Assembly (NCBI GenBank): GCA_964020155.1
Contig: OZ026552.1
Span: 3,656,548-3,720,547 of the forward strand
Length of the DNA stretch: 64,000 nucleotides
Direction of reading: 5' to 3'
DNA from: Chondrilla cf. caribensis
Lineage: Eukaryota > Porifera > Demospongiae > Chondrillida > Chondrillidae
The notes beneath the pieces are model-generated. The model was not told where the DNA came from and did no database searches. It saw nothing but the letters and a program-made list of their open reading frames with translations. Shown here piece by piece: positions 1-23,032 of the stretch; the first letter of the stretch is position 1, and each line of letters opens with the position of its first letter. Both the position numbers and the translations under genes were made by a program.

Positions 1-9373
<9,373 letters not shown>

Positions 9374-10598
9374 GCAGACTGTGTACACACGTTTCAGCGT
9401 TTTGTGAGTGACACACTCAGTCCAGTCTTAGACTAGGTCTGGAGATAGGTTCCTGTGAGAAATTATTGTGAAACAGTAAAACACGGTGAATTTAAACTAT
9501 CAGAATGTTACAATTACAGTAAAATATCACTGTAAATGCTATAATGGATACATACTTGATTCTAGTGCATATATAGTAACAGTAATACAGTAACTATGAT
9601 CCACTTGCTGACTCACTATATACTGTATTACTCTTCAAAACAGGCTCCACCAAACTGTGACATCAAAATCATAATTATGACTGCAAAGTGAATTCACTTG
9701 ATAATGCAATCAATACATGTGTGTATTCAGCATTACCAACACGTGTAGGTCAATCTTTATTGCGGTAATTTATACGAAAGTATAAAATTCAACGACTCTC
9801 TAAAATACTACTTATAGAACATACATAACTGGGGAGTCAAAACCCATCATAATACCTTGCATAACATTAAATACCCACGTTTGGCAACACATTGGAAAAC
9901 ATTTACAATACTGCAAAAGTTTAATTGTCAACACACACGGCAGTATGTACATAACAACAAAGCCCAGCGCGTGACAACTTATACTAGGTGTGCACTTTGT
10001 GCAGAACCTCGCTATAGAAGAAGAGACATTATGGTCTAGTCTATGTATATGTATATTTATCGCCCAATGACGTCATACATCAAAGGTAATCAATTTATAT
10101 CAATTACGTTATGCAAACTACAATGAATAACTCTAAAGTTAGAGTTTGTTACTAAAAATAGATTTAGAATGATATCGCTAAAGTCGTCTATTAGTATAGG
10201 AACATATCCTTTAGTAAACTCTTCGAAATCTTCATCAAGGACATCGAAATTGAAACGTCTTCTAGCGTGAGGTGGATATTCGCCTCACTAGCCGATGGTT
10301 TCAGAGAAGGGGGTTGTGGACGTTTAGTCATATTTACTACACGATAAAACACTAAAATGTATCTAAGGACACTTACGACGTATTTGAACAAAGCAGAAGC
10401 TATTCTCCTGCATATCCGTGCTGTTTTACATTCAAATGATTGTACTCCACAATCCCCTGCAGCGATAAGCGAGTTACTACCCAACTTCTATTACGTAACG
10501 AATTAAGTGTACGCACCCTCATGCCTCGGACAATAAATTCGTTACGTAAGTCAGGTAGTAACTAGTACATATTTACTTGAACAATTGTATTGTAATTT
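9374..10598. other. upstream region of the EMI/EGF gene; no supported gene
   Basis: Holds the 5' flank of the minus-strand EMI/EGF gene. A perfect CRE palindrome TGACGTCA at 10068-10075 lies directly beside a CCAAT box and an AT-rich TATATTTAT stretch, a plausible but unproven promoter. An open frame at 10191-10484 (-) is listed separately. Confidence 0.5.
10191..10484 (-). other. short open frame, possibly a decayed gene fragment
   Basis: A minus-strand frame of 97 codons ends at 10191. From an internal ATG near 10331 it reads MTKRPQPPSLKPSASE. From about 10275 downward a different minus frame reads an acidic, protein-like stretch (RRRFNFDVLDEDFEEFTKGY) and continues open to about 10100. 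The two would join by a single frameshift. I do not recognise either part, so this may be a dead transposon or gene remnant rather than a real gene. Confidence 0.25.
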
Positions 10599-13500
10599 GG
10601 GGCGAGCCTAAGCGAGCCCCACACTTGCAAGTCGGCCGTCTGCCCGCCTACACTTCCAGTGTGGATATATATATATATATATATTATATGAATTTATATA
10701 ATAATAGATAGGAATATTAGATGCATTTCACAAGTACCTGAATTGGAAGGCAATCAAAATGGTGTGGTGCCCCAAAGAAAGAAACATCAACGTGCTTGAA
10801 AATTCACCTCGATCATCTCGATAAGGGTATTCTCGTAATTCTCTGGATGTCCCAGACGTCTCGAAAAGTGTTTCTGTACTTCAAAGAGCCGCATGATCGT
10901 GCCAAACGTCAAAAACGTTATTCAATCCTTCGAATAACTTTGCTGCTATCTCATGTTCTTCTACTCCAAACCCTAGTGCAAATTTCCTAGTCCCTATTCC
11001 CCAATCACTATCCTCCCAAGTCGATCTAACTATTTTCTTTATCAGTCTGTTATCTCCCAATCTTTCAATCTTCATCCACAATCTAGGCCCGTAGCTGAAT
11101 CTGCCACCTAATTGGCAACCATCCTACTTCTAGTTCTAAAGCTGTAATTGGAAATTTTGAATGTACTCCCAAAAATTTCGAATCACTGTCAATTGTACTC
11201 TTTCTTATTGTTTACCATGCTTTCCCATTAACCCCCACACACACCCATACATCATACTTGGTAGAACAAGACTCGTGAAAAATTTAGAAAATGACCTCCA
11301 TCCTATCTGTCCGATTTGTCTTTTCATTCTCATTACTTCATATAAAGCCTTCCTTCCCTTATTCAATGCCTCACTAATCATTGCTTTGTCTTCTAAGAAT
11401 TCATTCAATACTACCCCAAGATATCTCTATGATTGTGTTGTCTGAATACTTTATTCTCCAATTTTGAAGACACATCTGGTTTGTTCTGTCTTTTTCTTTC
11501 TAAAATGTAACAATACGTTATATTTCTCAACATTCACTTTCAGATCCTCACACCACTCATTAACCACATTAAAAAGCTTTATTCAAATTATCATCATTAT
11601 CAGCAAAAATTGCAAGGTCATCTGCATATAATAAACCCTAGGCTGATACTTTTGTAACTTTATCCACTTTAACTCCAAGCCCATTATCTATTAAACGTTG
11701 CAGCAATTCATTTATTACAAACAACAAGGGAGATAGTACGCATTCCTGGCGCAGGCCAGATCACACACAAAAGACTTCCAACATTCCTCACCAAGTTTCA
11801 CAGTACATTTCACGTCTTTATACATCAATTGCATACATTCTAACAATTAAATTTTGCCTTTGATTCCCATTTTTCCCAACTCATCGCATAATTTGTTTCT
11901 GTTGACTGAATCATATGCCTTCTGTAAATCAATAAAGCCACACCTTGGACCATCCCCTACTTTCGAATACTTTGATCCTAGCAGCAATAACATCAGAATA
12001 TCAATACATTATCTACACATCCCCTACCCTTTCTAAACCCATATGATTCTGTTCCTCACATAATAACTCATTTGGATTCCCCTACCTCAACAAGCCTATT
12101 TCTCACAACTGTACAGAATATCTTATAGTATACTAATATCTCTTAGACTAACTTTTCTAGGGTTAGGCACACCTTTTGAAGTCCCTAGGAATTGGCACAA
12201 TGTAACCATTTCTCCAGGCATTGGGAATCTGACCTAACTCCAAATTAAACACTTCTCACAAAACTTGAAGATGAAATCTGTCACTACCCCATTTTTAACC
12301 CATTTTCCTATAATCATATCTGGCCCTAGTTCAGCATATAGATCCTTCTCGAAAGCATGCTTAACCTTTTCAACCTCCCTCTTATATTCATTTCTACTTC
12401 GTATATATTTCCTCTTCTTAATTTTCCCTTTTAGCCATTTCCTTTCCGCACCATGGAATTCTTCCCTCAACCTCCACAAATCTCTGTTAAACCAAGGTTT
12501 ACTCTTCCTCGGCCTTCTCTTGCTAATTGGTTTAATTGGCTTACGTTCCAAGCACTCAAAAACAGACCCACAAAACTACTCATACATTTCTGAAACATCA
12601 ATGTTAATAGCACCTATACTATTTCCTAACTTATATTATTTTCCAACTCTTCAGTTTAGGTTGCAGTTGTTCCAAGTATCGTTTGGATAGGTCCAGATTA
12701 TCTTGTTTATTGAGTTTTCATCACCCAAAGACATATTCCTATCTCCAAAACTATCTAAAGCCACGATGGCCCATCTTAAAAGTGAATGATCAGGCTTCTC
12801 AGTTAGGATATCTCTATTACTAATTTCACAGAAATCATTCGTTGTTACTACCTCGAAATTCTTCAAATCATTCATGTCATCTATCAGATTCTGTGTAATG
12901 CAACAATCTACCACAGACTTTCCTCTCCCTGAAATACATGTAAACTTGTTCGAGTTGTCATTTCCTCTCCCATACAACAGACACATGCTATGATCCTGAA
13001 TTAATTCCATTAATAACTCCCCACTGTAATTCTTAACCAAATCAACAACCTTTCATTCCTGCACAATCTCTACCCCAAAATCTGCAACGGCACCACACTT
13101 TCTTGAGAGCTACCACATCTGCCATTGAAATCCCTACACAATATAACCCTTCCCATTTTCTTATAGTTCAAAATTTGATCCCCTATTCTTTCATAAATTT
13201 TCTCTTAGACTACATTAACATTCCGACCAGATAGTTCTGAAGGTATGTAGCAGATACATGAAACACACCCTCTCCTATGAGTTGATCATCTTTATTCTTA
13301 AGCTCCACCCACAAAATTTCTTCAATTGATTCGTCTATCACCACCATTTCAAAACCCTTCTCCACTAGACTCTCTCTTACAGGTAGACAATATGTTGACC
13401 CCAATTGTATCCAATACAAAACACTGGAAATTTTTCACTATCTTCTCAAAGGGGGGGAGCTTTTAAAGAATTCTTTTCAAGGGGAGGGGGAGCACATGCC

Positions 13501-13650
13501 CCGGGTGCCCCCCTGGTTCCTACACCTATGCTTATAATACTATATATAATTATATAATACATATATATACACGTACATATATCCACACCGGAAACGTAGG
13601 CGGGCAGACGACCGACTCATAAGTGTGGGGCTCGCTTAGGCTTGACCCCA
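10599..13650. mobile_element. ~3.05-kb segment bounded by ~72-bp terminal inverted repeats
   Basis: 10599-10672 and 13579-13650 are inverted copies sharing blocks such as GCCTAAGCGAGCCCCACACTT and GTCTGCCCGCCTAC, and both end at a GTGTGGATATAT motif next to AT-rich sequence. The outer end can itself fold (GGGGC...GCCCC). The interior holds a degenerate LINE on the minus strand and no transposase that I can see. It could be a foldback/MITE-type element split by a LINE, or two copies of a short repeat in opposite orientation. Confidence 0.7.
10760..13440 (-). pseudogene. degenerate LINE (non-LTR retrotransposon): endonuclease + reverse transcriptase
   Basis: Reading the minus strand from about 13420 downward gives fragments of an apurinic-type endonuclease: 13210-13419, then 12651-13040 with SVVDCCITQ and PDHSLLRW. 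A basic linker follows (12234-12551, with KSKPWFNRDLW). Then come reverse-transcriptase motifs: AYDSVNR (near 11900), RQECVLSPLLFVINELLQ (near 11710-11755) and the catalytic YADD at 11618-11629. The RT tail (11205-11408) contains LVLPSMMYGC. Frames change and stops interrupt throughout, so the element is dead. The domain order is that of APE-type LINEs; I cannot name the clade with confidence. Confidence 0.85.
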
Positions 13651-13676
13651 TAACAGTTCAGAGGTCTCTATTAACC

Positions 13677-14366
13677 ATGACAACAATGGAAGAAGCCAAC
13701 CCAGTATGGCAACGGATAATGTCTGGCATGCCTGCAAGCCAACTGTCTTTCCTGCTAAAAGCAGCAACAGAATGTTTACCATCCCCAGTAACTCTGGCCT
13801 AAATGAACATTCGCTTTGACTGGAAGTGTATCCTTTGTGGAGCACCGCACTGCAATGCCAAATGCATCCTAAGTTGCTGCCCAGCATCTCTAACCAGGTT
13901 AAACTTTGCATGGAGACAAGATCAAGCACTCCTCGGCATCACAGAATTCCTTAAGGAACACACAAAATAGCCCAAAATCTTTGCTGATATCGATGGCCAT
14001 CGTGCATCTGAATCACCACCTTCAACAGTTCCAGCCTCCATTTTACATACTCTATCACATCCGGATATATGTATTGTTGAGGAGAGAACTATCACATTCC
14101 TCAAACTTACCGTTCCTTGGAACAGTGAATGCAACATCCAAGCTGTTCATCGCCTTAAATCCTCTAAATCAAACTACCAATCACTCATCAGTGACCTACA
14201 CCTCCAAGAATTTAAAGCCACCTTACATCCCATTGAAATAGGATGCCTTGGACACTACAAATCCGATTTGCCATCTACCATATCCACCATCGCAAGGACA
14301 TCAAAATCAGCTGCACGAGCCATGCTTGATCGAGTCGCAAACAAATTTAAATATTATTATCGAAAG
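13677..14366 (+). pseudogene. degenerate retroelement C-terminus with restriction-like endonuclease (RLE) signature
   Basis: One plus frame from the ATG at 13677 reads through two stop codons. It contains a C-x2-C...C-x4-C knuckle (CILCG then CILSCC) where the usual third ligand His is Cys. A WRQD motif follows, then HPD, and 12 residues later FLKLTVPW, where related elements have Glu before LTVPW. This layout (CCHC knuckle, then R/K-PD, then D/E) is the RLE of early-branching LINEs such as R2 and NeSL. The altered residues and stops indicate a dead copy. It lies just outside the inverted-repeat element and in the opposite orientation to the LINE, so it is a separate insertion. Confidence 0.6.
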
Positions 14367-15215
14367 TAGCAAGAGGATTTCCGATGCCCAAAACAGTCCA
14401 TCTTGGTCCTAATTGGTTCTGAATGTTTTTGTGCGAATAATATTATTATGCCGTCTTCACTTGTAATCTGCATTTAGTTATATATCCGTAACTATAACGT
14501 GTAGCGTGTCTGTGTCAATCTATATTATCCTTGCCAAGCAAATGTCTCTTATGAGCCTTAACCTTGAGTTCTAGCCTAAGGATTTTCTTTACATTATTGG
14601 ATTTTTATTACCCATTGTTGTCTATTTGATAATGATGATGGAACCCTCTGCGTGTAATTGTCGTCAACTATTTACATGCATGCACGAACAAAGGTATACT
14701 CACCTGAAACGTTCCAGATCCGAACGTATACGACCTCAATTAATGTAGTGGACGAAATGGTCCGAACGAGACTTCGATAAACTCGCGATCGACAATTAAA
14801 TCTAGTCGAAAAACTATCGACTATAGACACTGCACAGCAAGGGCCTGTCGTACCGGAAACGATCCCACCCCGTAAACCCGGGCCACCCTCCCCCCGGACC
14901 GTTTACGGCATTGCGCCATGACAACGGGTTTGTATATATAGAGTATCTATGGTGTCATGAATATCATAACTACGTACTTGAGGATAATGAGGCCTCTATA
15001 TCATAATGATGACAGCAGGAGAGGAGCACCAAGTCACACAATTGACTGGCTGTATAGCCTCATTAATAAATATATACAAACATATGTACCAGTGTATGTG
15101 AATGCACAGAAATAAATATATACAACACAATCAAAAGGATAATAATCATAATTATACACATTCTGTACAAGAACACTATAAAATACATCCACCAGGGCTA
15201 TATGATGCAGTCTCG
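14367..15215. other. intergenic spacer, no gene seen
   Basis: Unique-looking AT-rich sequence. A CG-rich patch at about 14845-14925 contains an inverted pair CCGTAAAC...GTTTACGG. It is followed by the 3' flank of ARMC2. Confidence 0.5.
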
Positions 15216-18200
15216 CTACAAAGGCTCAAGGCTGGTGTGGCGTTGTTTGACACGGTCCAGCAGAGGTGCTGCAACGGGACAAAACTCATTCTTCCAAGAA
15301 CTGTACAGATAAGCCCTGGCATCTTCAGGTACATTGCGGGGTAGAGACTCCACAACATGTTCTTCATCTGAAAAAAAATTATGCATACATACGTACATAC
15401 GTATTCACACATAATTTGTAGTACATATATGTACGTATGTACATAAGTAGCATGAGTGTAATATATGATGTGTGTACATACAGTATGCATACGTACATAC
15501 ATAAGTACTGTACGTATACACATAAGTACTGTACGTATACACATATGCAACTGTATACATAATGCATACCCACATAATACTGTTACATACATAACTATAC
15601 GCAGTTCTGTGCAAACTATGCATACTAGTCAATGCTGCCCCTCACCTAGATAAACTTCAAGCTGCTCAGTGATGAGATCTGCTTCTTCCATGCCAAAACA
15701 CAACACAGACGATGTCAGCTTATCACTGAAGTTCCACAATGTCTTGCACACAAGGGAAGAAAGCTGCCAGTCGTTCTGTCCAAAATCCCCCAACACCTCA
15801 ATCAATCTGTTCGAGGTAGTACCAAGATGACAGGATGATGATCATGAACAAAGAGATGTGAATGTTCCAACAGTATTCTTCCCCAAATATGAATACTATA
15901 CACATATTATGTATGCATACATACGTACATTCATACTTAAGCAAGCACGAATGTATGTACATACATAAGCACATAATATTATATATAAAATAAGCATGAA
16001 TGTATGTATGCATACATACATACGTACATACATACAGTACACGTGTACACATACATACATACATTGCTATGTAGCTAAGTAGTACACATGTTATGATTGC
16101 ACATACAATGCATACACACGTACGTACTTCTTGACTCCTCCGTTGTCTGACAGCAGTGATCGTAGGTCCTGTACAGCCATCAAATTGAGCAGCACACCGC
16201 AAGCAGCATACACCAGCTCCACGTCCTCAGAATCCAGCAGGGTGATAACCACTTCTCCAACTACACATTTAATAAAATATACGTACGTACATATTACATA
16301 CATGAGTATATGCATACATACGTATATGTACGTACATGACAAAACTCAGAGTATGTGAAAACTGGCTATATACACGTTATGTATGTACGTATACAGGCAG
16401 AATAAAGCTACAGTTACATACGTAAGTACATGTATCCCCCAGTGTGCACATTATCAACTGTATGTACAAGTATGTCATGTTGACATGAACATACGTACAT
16501 ATGTATATACGTATGAGATTTCATGATATTAGACACCTACATATGTACATATTTATGTACCTACGTACGTACCTTTTCGTTGCACGATGACTTGACACAC
16601 CTTCCAATGTCGTGACAGGTTACCATACACACGTAAACAGTCCAACATGGCTTCCTTTGAGCTCCCGAGGAGTACATCCAACAGTGCTGAGTGATGGGAG
16701 ACAACAGTGGATCATAAAGCACCAGTTGCAAAAATAACTACATACAACAATATTACATGTAAGTATCTACGTATGTGTATGTACGTACATACGTATGTAT
16801 GTACTTACTTACGTGCCTACGTACATACGTATGTGCATACGAAGCATTATTGATATACGTACGTACATACGTACATACGTACATATGCACGTACGTACAC
16901 ACGTACATATGCACGTACGTACATACGTATACTGTATTCACAATTTACTCACTCATACATGCATACAGTACGGACAAACATGTGTGTATGTACAGTATTT
17001 ACTGATGCTGCTAAAAACATAATGCAATATACGTACATACGTATTCAGTGCACACACACGTACATACGCAAATACAGTGCTCACTTACATACGTACGTAC
17101 GTATATACATATGTAGGAACGTACGTACGTACATATGTGTAAAACACAAGATGAATTTCAAGTGAAGCTTACTCGTTGTAATTTTCTCACAGTTCTGCAC
17201 CCATGGTCCACTCTTAGCTGCATAGTAGGTCAGGTTATTCACAGCAGCCAGTGCATTGGATAGAACCTCTTCCCCCAACCACTGTGACTTCAGCTCTGTA
17301 AGAGTAATATCATACATATTTGACTTAGCTACTTAACAACATCAGGATACCCTTATAACTATATGTACACATACATACGTACTCAATATACACACACTTG
17401 TACGATACATATGTATGTCTGTACAAATGTATATGCACAACCTCACCAACTACTTTGGTTAAAAGCTCCATACATTCCGTATTGCTAGCAGCCTGATGAC
17501 CAACCTCCTCATCAATTGCCAGGTTGGCCAGCACTCTCTGCAACTGAAGAACAAAATCAAATGTTCTATATCCATGAACATAAGCTATTATGTGCCCGCT
17601 AAGGACATACGTACGTATGTACGTGTAACAGTACATTTGTACATACATTACATGAGATAAAGGTTGGAATCACGTTTTTAACATACGTACATAGTACAGT
17701 GGAACCTCTAATAAAGGACTCTCCCAATAAAGGACAACATAGAAATTACCTCCCTACAAAGGACACTTTCTTAGGCCCCAAAAATGAACTTTCCTATAGT
17801 GCTAATACATTTTTCACCTCTGAAGAGTGGATAACCTCTCTAATGTGGACAAATTAGCTGGTCCCAATGTGTTCTTTAGAAATAGGTTCCACTGTAGTAC
17901 GAATATTTGTATGTACGTACATACATAGTTACACATTAAGCATGAGATAAGGCTAGCTTCACATACATATGTACGTACGTATGTACGTTCGTACACACAC
18001 AGTACTGGCCTGCAGTACCAATGTACCATACCTACGTACCTACCTTTATAACCACATCTTCGCACTTATTTCTCTTCTCCTTGTTGTCCTTGGCATCTTG
18101 AGACTGGGTCATGTACCTCCCAAACACACCGTTCAATATGGGGAGCAGGCCACAGCATTCATACAGCACCTTCCTTGTCTCATCCTCCGTGGTGGTGATG

Positions 18201-19247
18201 TTACCCAGAACAAAGCACACACGAACCACAAGATCCTGAGATACGTACATTATGTATTAAAAATACAGTATTTGTATATAATTTTATGTACTTGTATGCA
18301 TATGTTGATGCATATGTACATACATATGTATATGCATACATTGATATGTACGTACGTACATATAGTGTAATCATACCATCTCAGAGTAGGATAGGTACAG
18401 TATGTGCATAGACACACATGTTTAAACAGCAGTGGATACATTTATACATATGTATGTACATACCTACGTACGTACGTATGCACAATATACGTATGTATAT
18501 ACGTACGTACACATACACATGTATGTACATACATCTGTACATATACAGCACACATACATTAGAGTACGACGGTTCACTGAATACACTCACTGGGTTGCTG
18601 GCATAAAGCTGTAGCAGTTCACAGAAGGACGGCAGGACTTCTCTACATGACCCAAATGCCATACAACAGTCACTGTGTAGCGTCAGCTTGCTGCAAGGGG
18701 AAGAATACACACATACAGTGCATGCAAGATACGTATGCTCAATGCATACATATACGTATGAATGCACATACATACAGTGTGTTTATGCAACTACAAATAA
18801 TACAATATACTGCACCTACGAACTGTATGTACATACGTAGTACAAATAAAACTCAAACAATACATTGCAGATGAATTAGTAAATACATTATGGGATGCAC
18901 GCATGTACACATGTATGTATTATGTATCAAAACGTACATGTTACATACGTACGTAGGTACAGGTTGCACACAAACACATACCATACCTGAACAATCGTGA
19001 CACAACAAACATGAGTTCTTCGTCCCTCTTGTGGTCATCCAGTAGTGCACACAACCCTGATATGACACCCTCTGTGATGAACTGCTCCCTCAGACTAATG
19101 TCATCCGAGAGGTTCCTCAGTGCTCCCACTATCTGGATCAGAATGCTGCTGGTTTGGAGGGAGGATCCAGATGGGACCTGCAAATATGTACGTATGTACA
19201 TAATTGCACATATGGACGTAGGAATATAGGCTCACAGCACACACACA

Positions 19248-19296
<49 letters not shown>

Positions 19297-22200
19297 GTAA
19301 TACATACGTATGTATGTATACCATATGTACAGTATGTACGTACGTACGTATGTTTCTACACATCTTTTTCGACGGTCCCAATCAACAATATGGATTCTTA
19401 CTCTAACCTCTTTCAACTTCTTCAACAAGGTGGAAATACACTTGATGACCCCTCCTGAAACCAATTGACCTCTGAGTTCACTGTTGCTGCACAGTAGCTT
19501 GACTGCTCCAGAGCTGTAGACCACAGCATCAGGCTGGGCAAGAGGATCAAGTCCTCCCAGCACATCCAACAGGATCCCTGCATATGCGGATATCACCCAG
19601 GTTCATGCAATCACACAAATAAGTAGTGCATCAAGATACGTATGCACAATGTACATAAGTACATGATGTGCACACAGGCATATGTACATACATACATACG
19701 TACATAAGGTACATACACAACAACTCCGGATGATTAGAATACGTAGATTTATGTACACATACGTACATAAATTGTACAGTGTATGTACAGGTGTACATCC
19801 AAAAACAGTAGCAAATACACTGCATACACAGGTAGCTCAAACATGTACATACATTTCATTTCATTGAATTATAAAGAAATGGGACCACTTAGCCGATGCA
19901 GGCTATTTTACAGGGTTGCCATGAAATACATACACATGTATGGGACAGATTCAAATACATACATACGTACGGATATACATACACAATGTAGACGATAAAA
20001 GTACAGATAACTACGTACATATACGTACGTACGTACATATGCGTAAATACAATGTAGACAGATAGGTACCTTACCGATTAGTTGTTCACTGGCAAAGAAA
20101 GGGTCATTGCGTTCATCCTTGCTTATGGTGAAAATGAGCTTACAGGCATTCTGAAGGTTGTTCCCTGTCACTCTCATCTGCAGGATAGAACAATTGGATA
20201 TAGTACATATGCAAATGATATTTCATTAAAATCCGAATACATAATGCATATACGTACATGTACTGTATAATCTGTATGTACATCAGCAGCAACAGAATAC
20301 AGGGAGAATTCTGAAAACTACGCACCTTTTCACAACAATGTACATACGTATGCTTATATACGCACGTACATACTGTACATGATGTACATACGTATGTACG
20401 TACATACACAAGTCAACTTTACAAGTCAATAGATAACCCATAGATACGTATGTACGTACGTACGTACATCCATGTGTTGGAATATCATGCTTGTACGTAC
20501 ATACGTACATACATAGGAATACATACGTACGTATGTACGTATATGCACTCAAACAGTCACTCACTGCCAGCAATATTTTGGCTACTTTCAGCAGCAGTTG
20601 AGGTTCCTTGCTGTCCAGCAGGACAAACACAGCTTTCAACACAGCACTTCTCTTCTTCGTACCTCCAACTCCTCCACTTCTCCCCAGATAGTCACCACTG
20701 GATAATTTCTCCCATAAGAGATCTAACAGCCGACAAACTTCTTGAGAATCGCGAACTGAAGGATGCAGTTCATTGAGGAGAGGCAATATGTTAGAGTTCC
20801 AATGCGCAGTGACCTTGTCCTTGGGGCTGGAGGGACTTCGTTTGACACCACTGGTAGTCCCACACGTGTGTTCACCTGCAGAGTGGTGCCTTGGTACGGT
20901 GGACTCTGTATGGGAACAGGATGCCGGGTCATGTGATTTGCCAGTCAGAGCATCTGCTGATACAATTCTGGAGCTCTTCGAAAGTGTGTCATATTCTTTG
21001 ACAACTACAAAACAAGTAATTCGAGTTCAAAAACTCGTGGGGCTGCCGCCCCCCGCACTCGAATTACTTGCGCGTATTTCTTAGGTTCAGAAGAACCTTC
21101 GCTGAAGTTATCACGTTTGGCGAAGCTTCAGCGCACGAATTCTAGCCCAAATTCAAATTGTCGGCGTTCAAAATCGGCCATCTTTATTTCGCTCAATATA
21201 AATTCTAATATAAATTCATTGTTGCGGATACGCGTAGGAACACATATTATATATATATCTATATATATATATATATATATATATATCGGACGAGCGTTAC
21301 ATACCGGAAGTCGAAATGAAAACAATATAGGGGCTGCCTGCGGCAGCCCCTAAAAATGCACACAAAGGTAAGTATGTACATAGGTACGTAGTATGTACGT
21401 ACATTCAAATACTACAGTCTGCTGACCTACCTACCTACATACGTATGTACGTACACACATACATACATATGTACATACATTCACATTGTGCACAACATAC
21501 TACATTGTATTAGAGTACAAATGCTGTGTGTGATGTGTGATATATGTGTGTGTTCTCACCAGCAGTGTCCTTTTGGTAACTCTCCCTTGCCTCTTGTTCT
21601 CGCAATGAAGTCACAACCGAACCACCCTGGACTGTCTCCCCTATGGTAGCATTCACTCGACCAAGGTGCACACCCTCGTGCTGGAAGCTGGTTTGGGCCA
21701 GGGAGGACATGTTGGAGAATGATTGAGAGGGAGTGGGCGGGGTTGGGTCCAGTTCCTGGGGTATTCTCTTCAGAAGATACATACGCACATTCACTGGTAT
21801 ACATACGATTGTACATACATTCATTAGTATACATATGCACATGTATTCATTACATCCATATACATGTACACCCCTTTCTGGAAAATTCCATACACAGACC
21901 CGATACATCACACATGGTGATATGCACATACGTACGTACGTATGTATGTACGAACAATGGAACCTTGATAATCTGACACTCTTTATAGCAAAAGTATACA
22001 GGATTAAGTTTGTGAGCCATTTATAGAAAGGTCCATAACAACCGCGGTGTCTCGAATGATATTACATTGAAGAGAAATGTTGGATTCCGGAGTTTACACT
22101 GTACTGATGAGTACATTATACACATATACTTACAAACGTACATACATACATACGTATGTACGTACACACCTGTAGAGATCCAGCACTTGGTCTGCGGTCA

Positions 22201-23032
22201 AGTGGAGACAGCTTCTGTCCAGTTGGAGGTCTACTCAGATCTCCCTCATTGAAATGCCGCCTTCCGAGACTGGAAGAAAAGGTGGTTGAAATGGTGTTGG
22301 ATGAACACAATACCAACTGGATCAAATGTTTGCGACACCTATTGGCGTCATACCAGGATGGTGGAGGGTAACCCAGATTGCATGTGCACACGTACTCAGA
22401 GAGCACGGGGTAATTTTGAACACCGGAATTATGTGGGAGGGGCTCCTTTAGACATTAATAATGTTGAACTACGTACCGTATGTATGAATTAGCATAGATA
22501 TTGCACACTAAGGTTGTGATATGCTAGCTATGCGTCAGGTGTCTACCGCTGGTAAATCCCCCCAAGTATAGAGATATGATCGACGCGAAATCGAATCAAT
22601 AGCCGAGCATTTAGGTGGTTGAAAGTGGGCGTCTCGAATTACCGCGCTCAATCCTATGTCAATCCCCAGATCCCCGGGCTGGCCTAGGCACTGCATTTGA
22701 AAATATCGAATAAAGATCCAATCTGAATTATCAGGTGCTAGAAATATTAAATAAACTTCCAGTACTGGATCAACTTGTTCACTCTCAGATATTCGCTCAA
22801 GGTCTCACCTGTATACTGAAGGCGGCCGGCGCTTAGGTTCAGAATCAGTCTGCTTAGCCCCAAAGAGGTGCCGTTCCGCATCGCCAGGGGTGTCTGGTCT
22901 CCTTGTCTTCACTGCCTTCAATTCCTTTCTAGCTTCTGACACAATATCAGAGCTCGTTTTCTCTTTGGGTGGCTCGTAAAATGGTTGCTTCGGTTTAGTT
23001 TTCTTCTTGTACGGTGGGCGAACGAGAGCCAT
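15216..23032 (-). CDS. ARMC2: armadillo repeat-containing protein 2
   Basis: Fifteen exons: 22809-23032, 22170-22269, 21560-21767, 20565-21004, 20075-20177, 19408-19577, 18987-19177, 18591-18690, 18044-18235, 17447-17543, 17173-17295, 16573-16686, 16128-16260, 15646-15806 and 15216-15367. Lengths sum to 836 codons (835 aa plus stop), close to the vertebrate protein. The N-terminus carries the family signature region (SSDIVSEARKELKAV, then AERHLFGAK and RRPPSVY). From about residue 325 the protein is a run of armadillo-like helices, with conserved pieces RVTGNNLQNACKLIFTISK, VRVCFVLGNITT, RVLANLAIDEEVG and LVCKTLWNFS. In animals ARMC2 is needed for axonemal (radial-spoke/central-apparatus) assembly in motile cilia and sperm; that role is from the family. 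It is transcribed divergently from PSMG1. Its introns are extremely rich in TACGTA tetranucleotides and several donors are GTACGTAC. Confidence 0.92.
17695..17896. mobile_element. MITE, TACAGTGGAACCTCT family (202 bp)
   Basis: Ends TACAGTGGAACCTCT and GGTTCCACTGTA are inverted repeats, starting and ending with TA as expected for Tc1/mariner-pogo insertions. It sits in an ARMC2 intron. Other copies in this window are 27689-27793, 49885-50070, 50995-51172 and 55428-55606. Confidence 0.75.
19250..19293. repeat. (AC)n microsatellite in ARMC2 intron
   Basis: Pure AC tract between exons 18987-19177 and 19408-19577. Confidence 0.95.
21010..21355. mobile_element. dispersed non-autonomous repeat with GC-rich hairpins at both ends
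   Basis: Begins with GTAATTCGAGT and a hairpin (GGGGCTGCCGCCCC-like), contains CCTTCGCTGAAG, GAATTCTAGCCCAA and AAATCGGCCATCT, then an AT-dinucleotide tract (21241-21286). It ends with GGGGCTGCCTGCGGCAGCCCC (one base over a perfect 10-bp stem). The first ~200 bp has an inverted homologue at 38520-38735. It sits in an ARMC2 intron, immediately next to the acceptor of exon 20565-21004. Confidence 0.65.
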
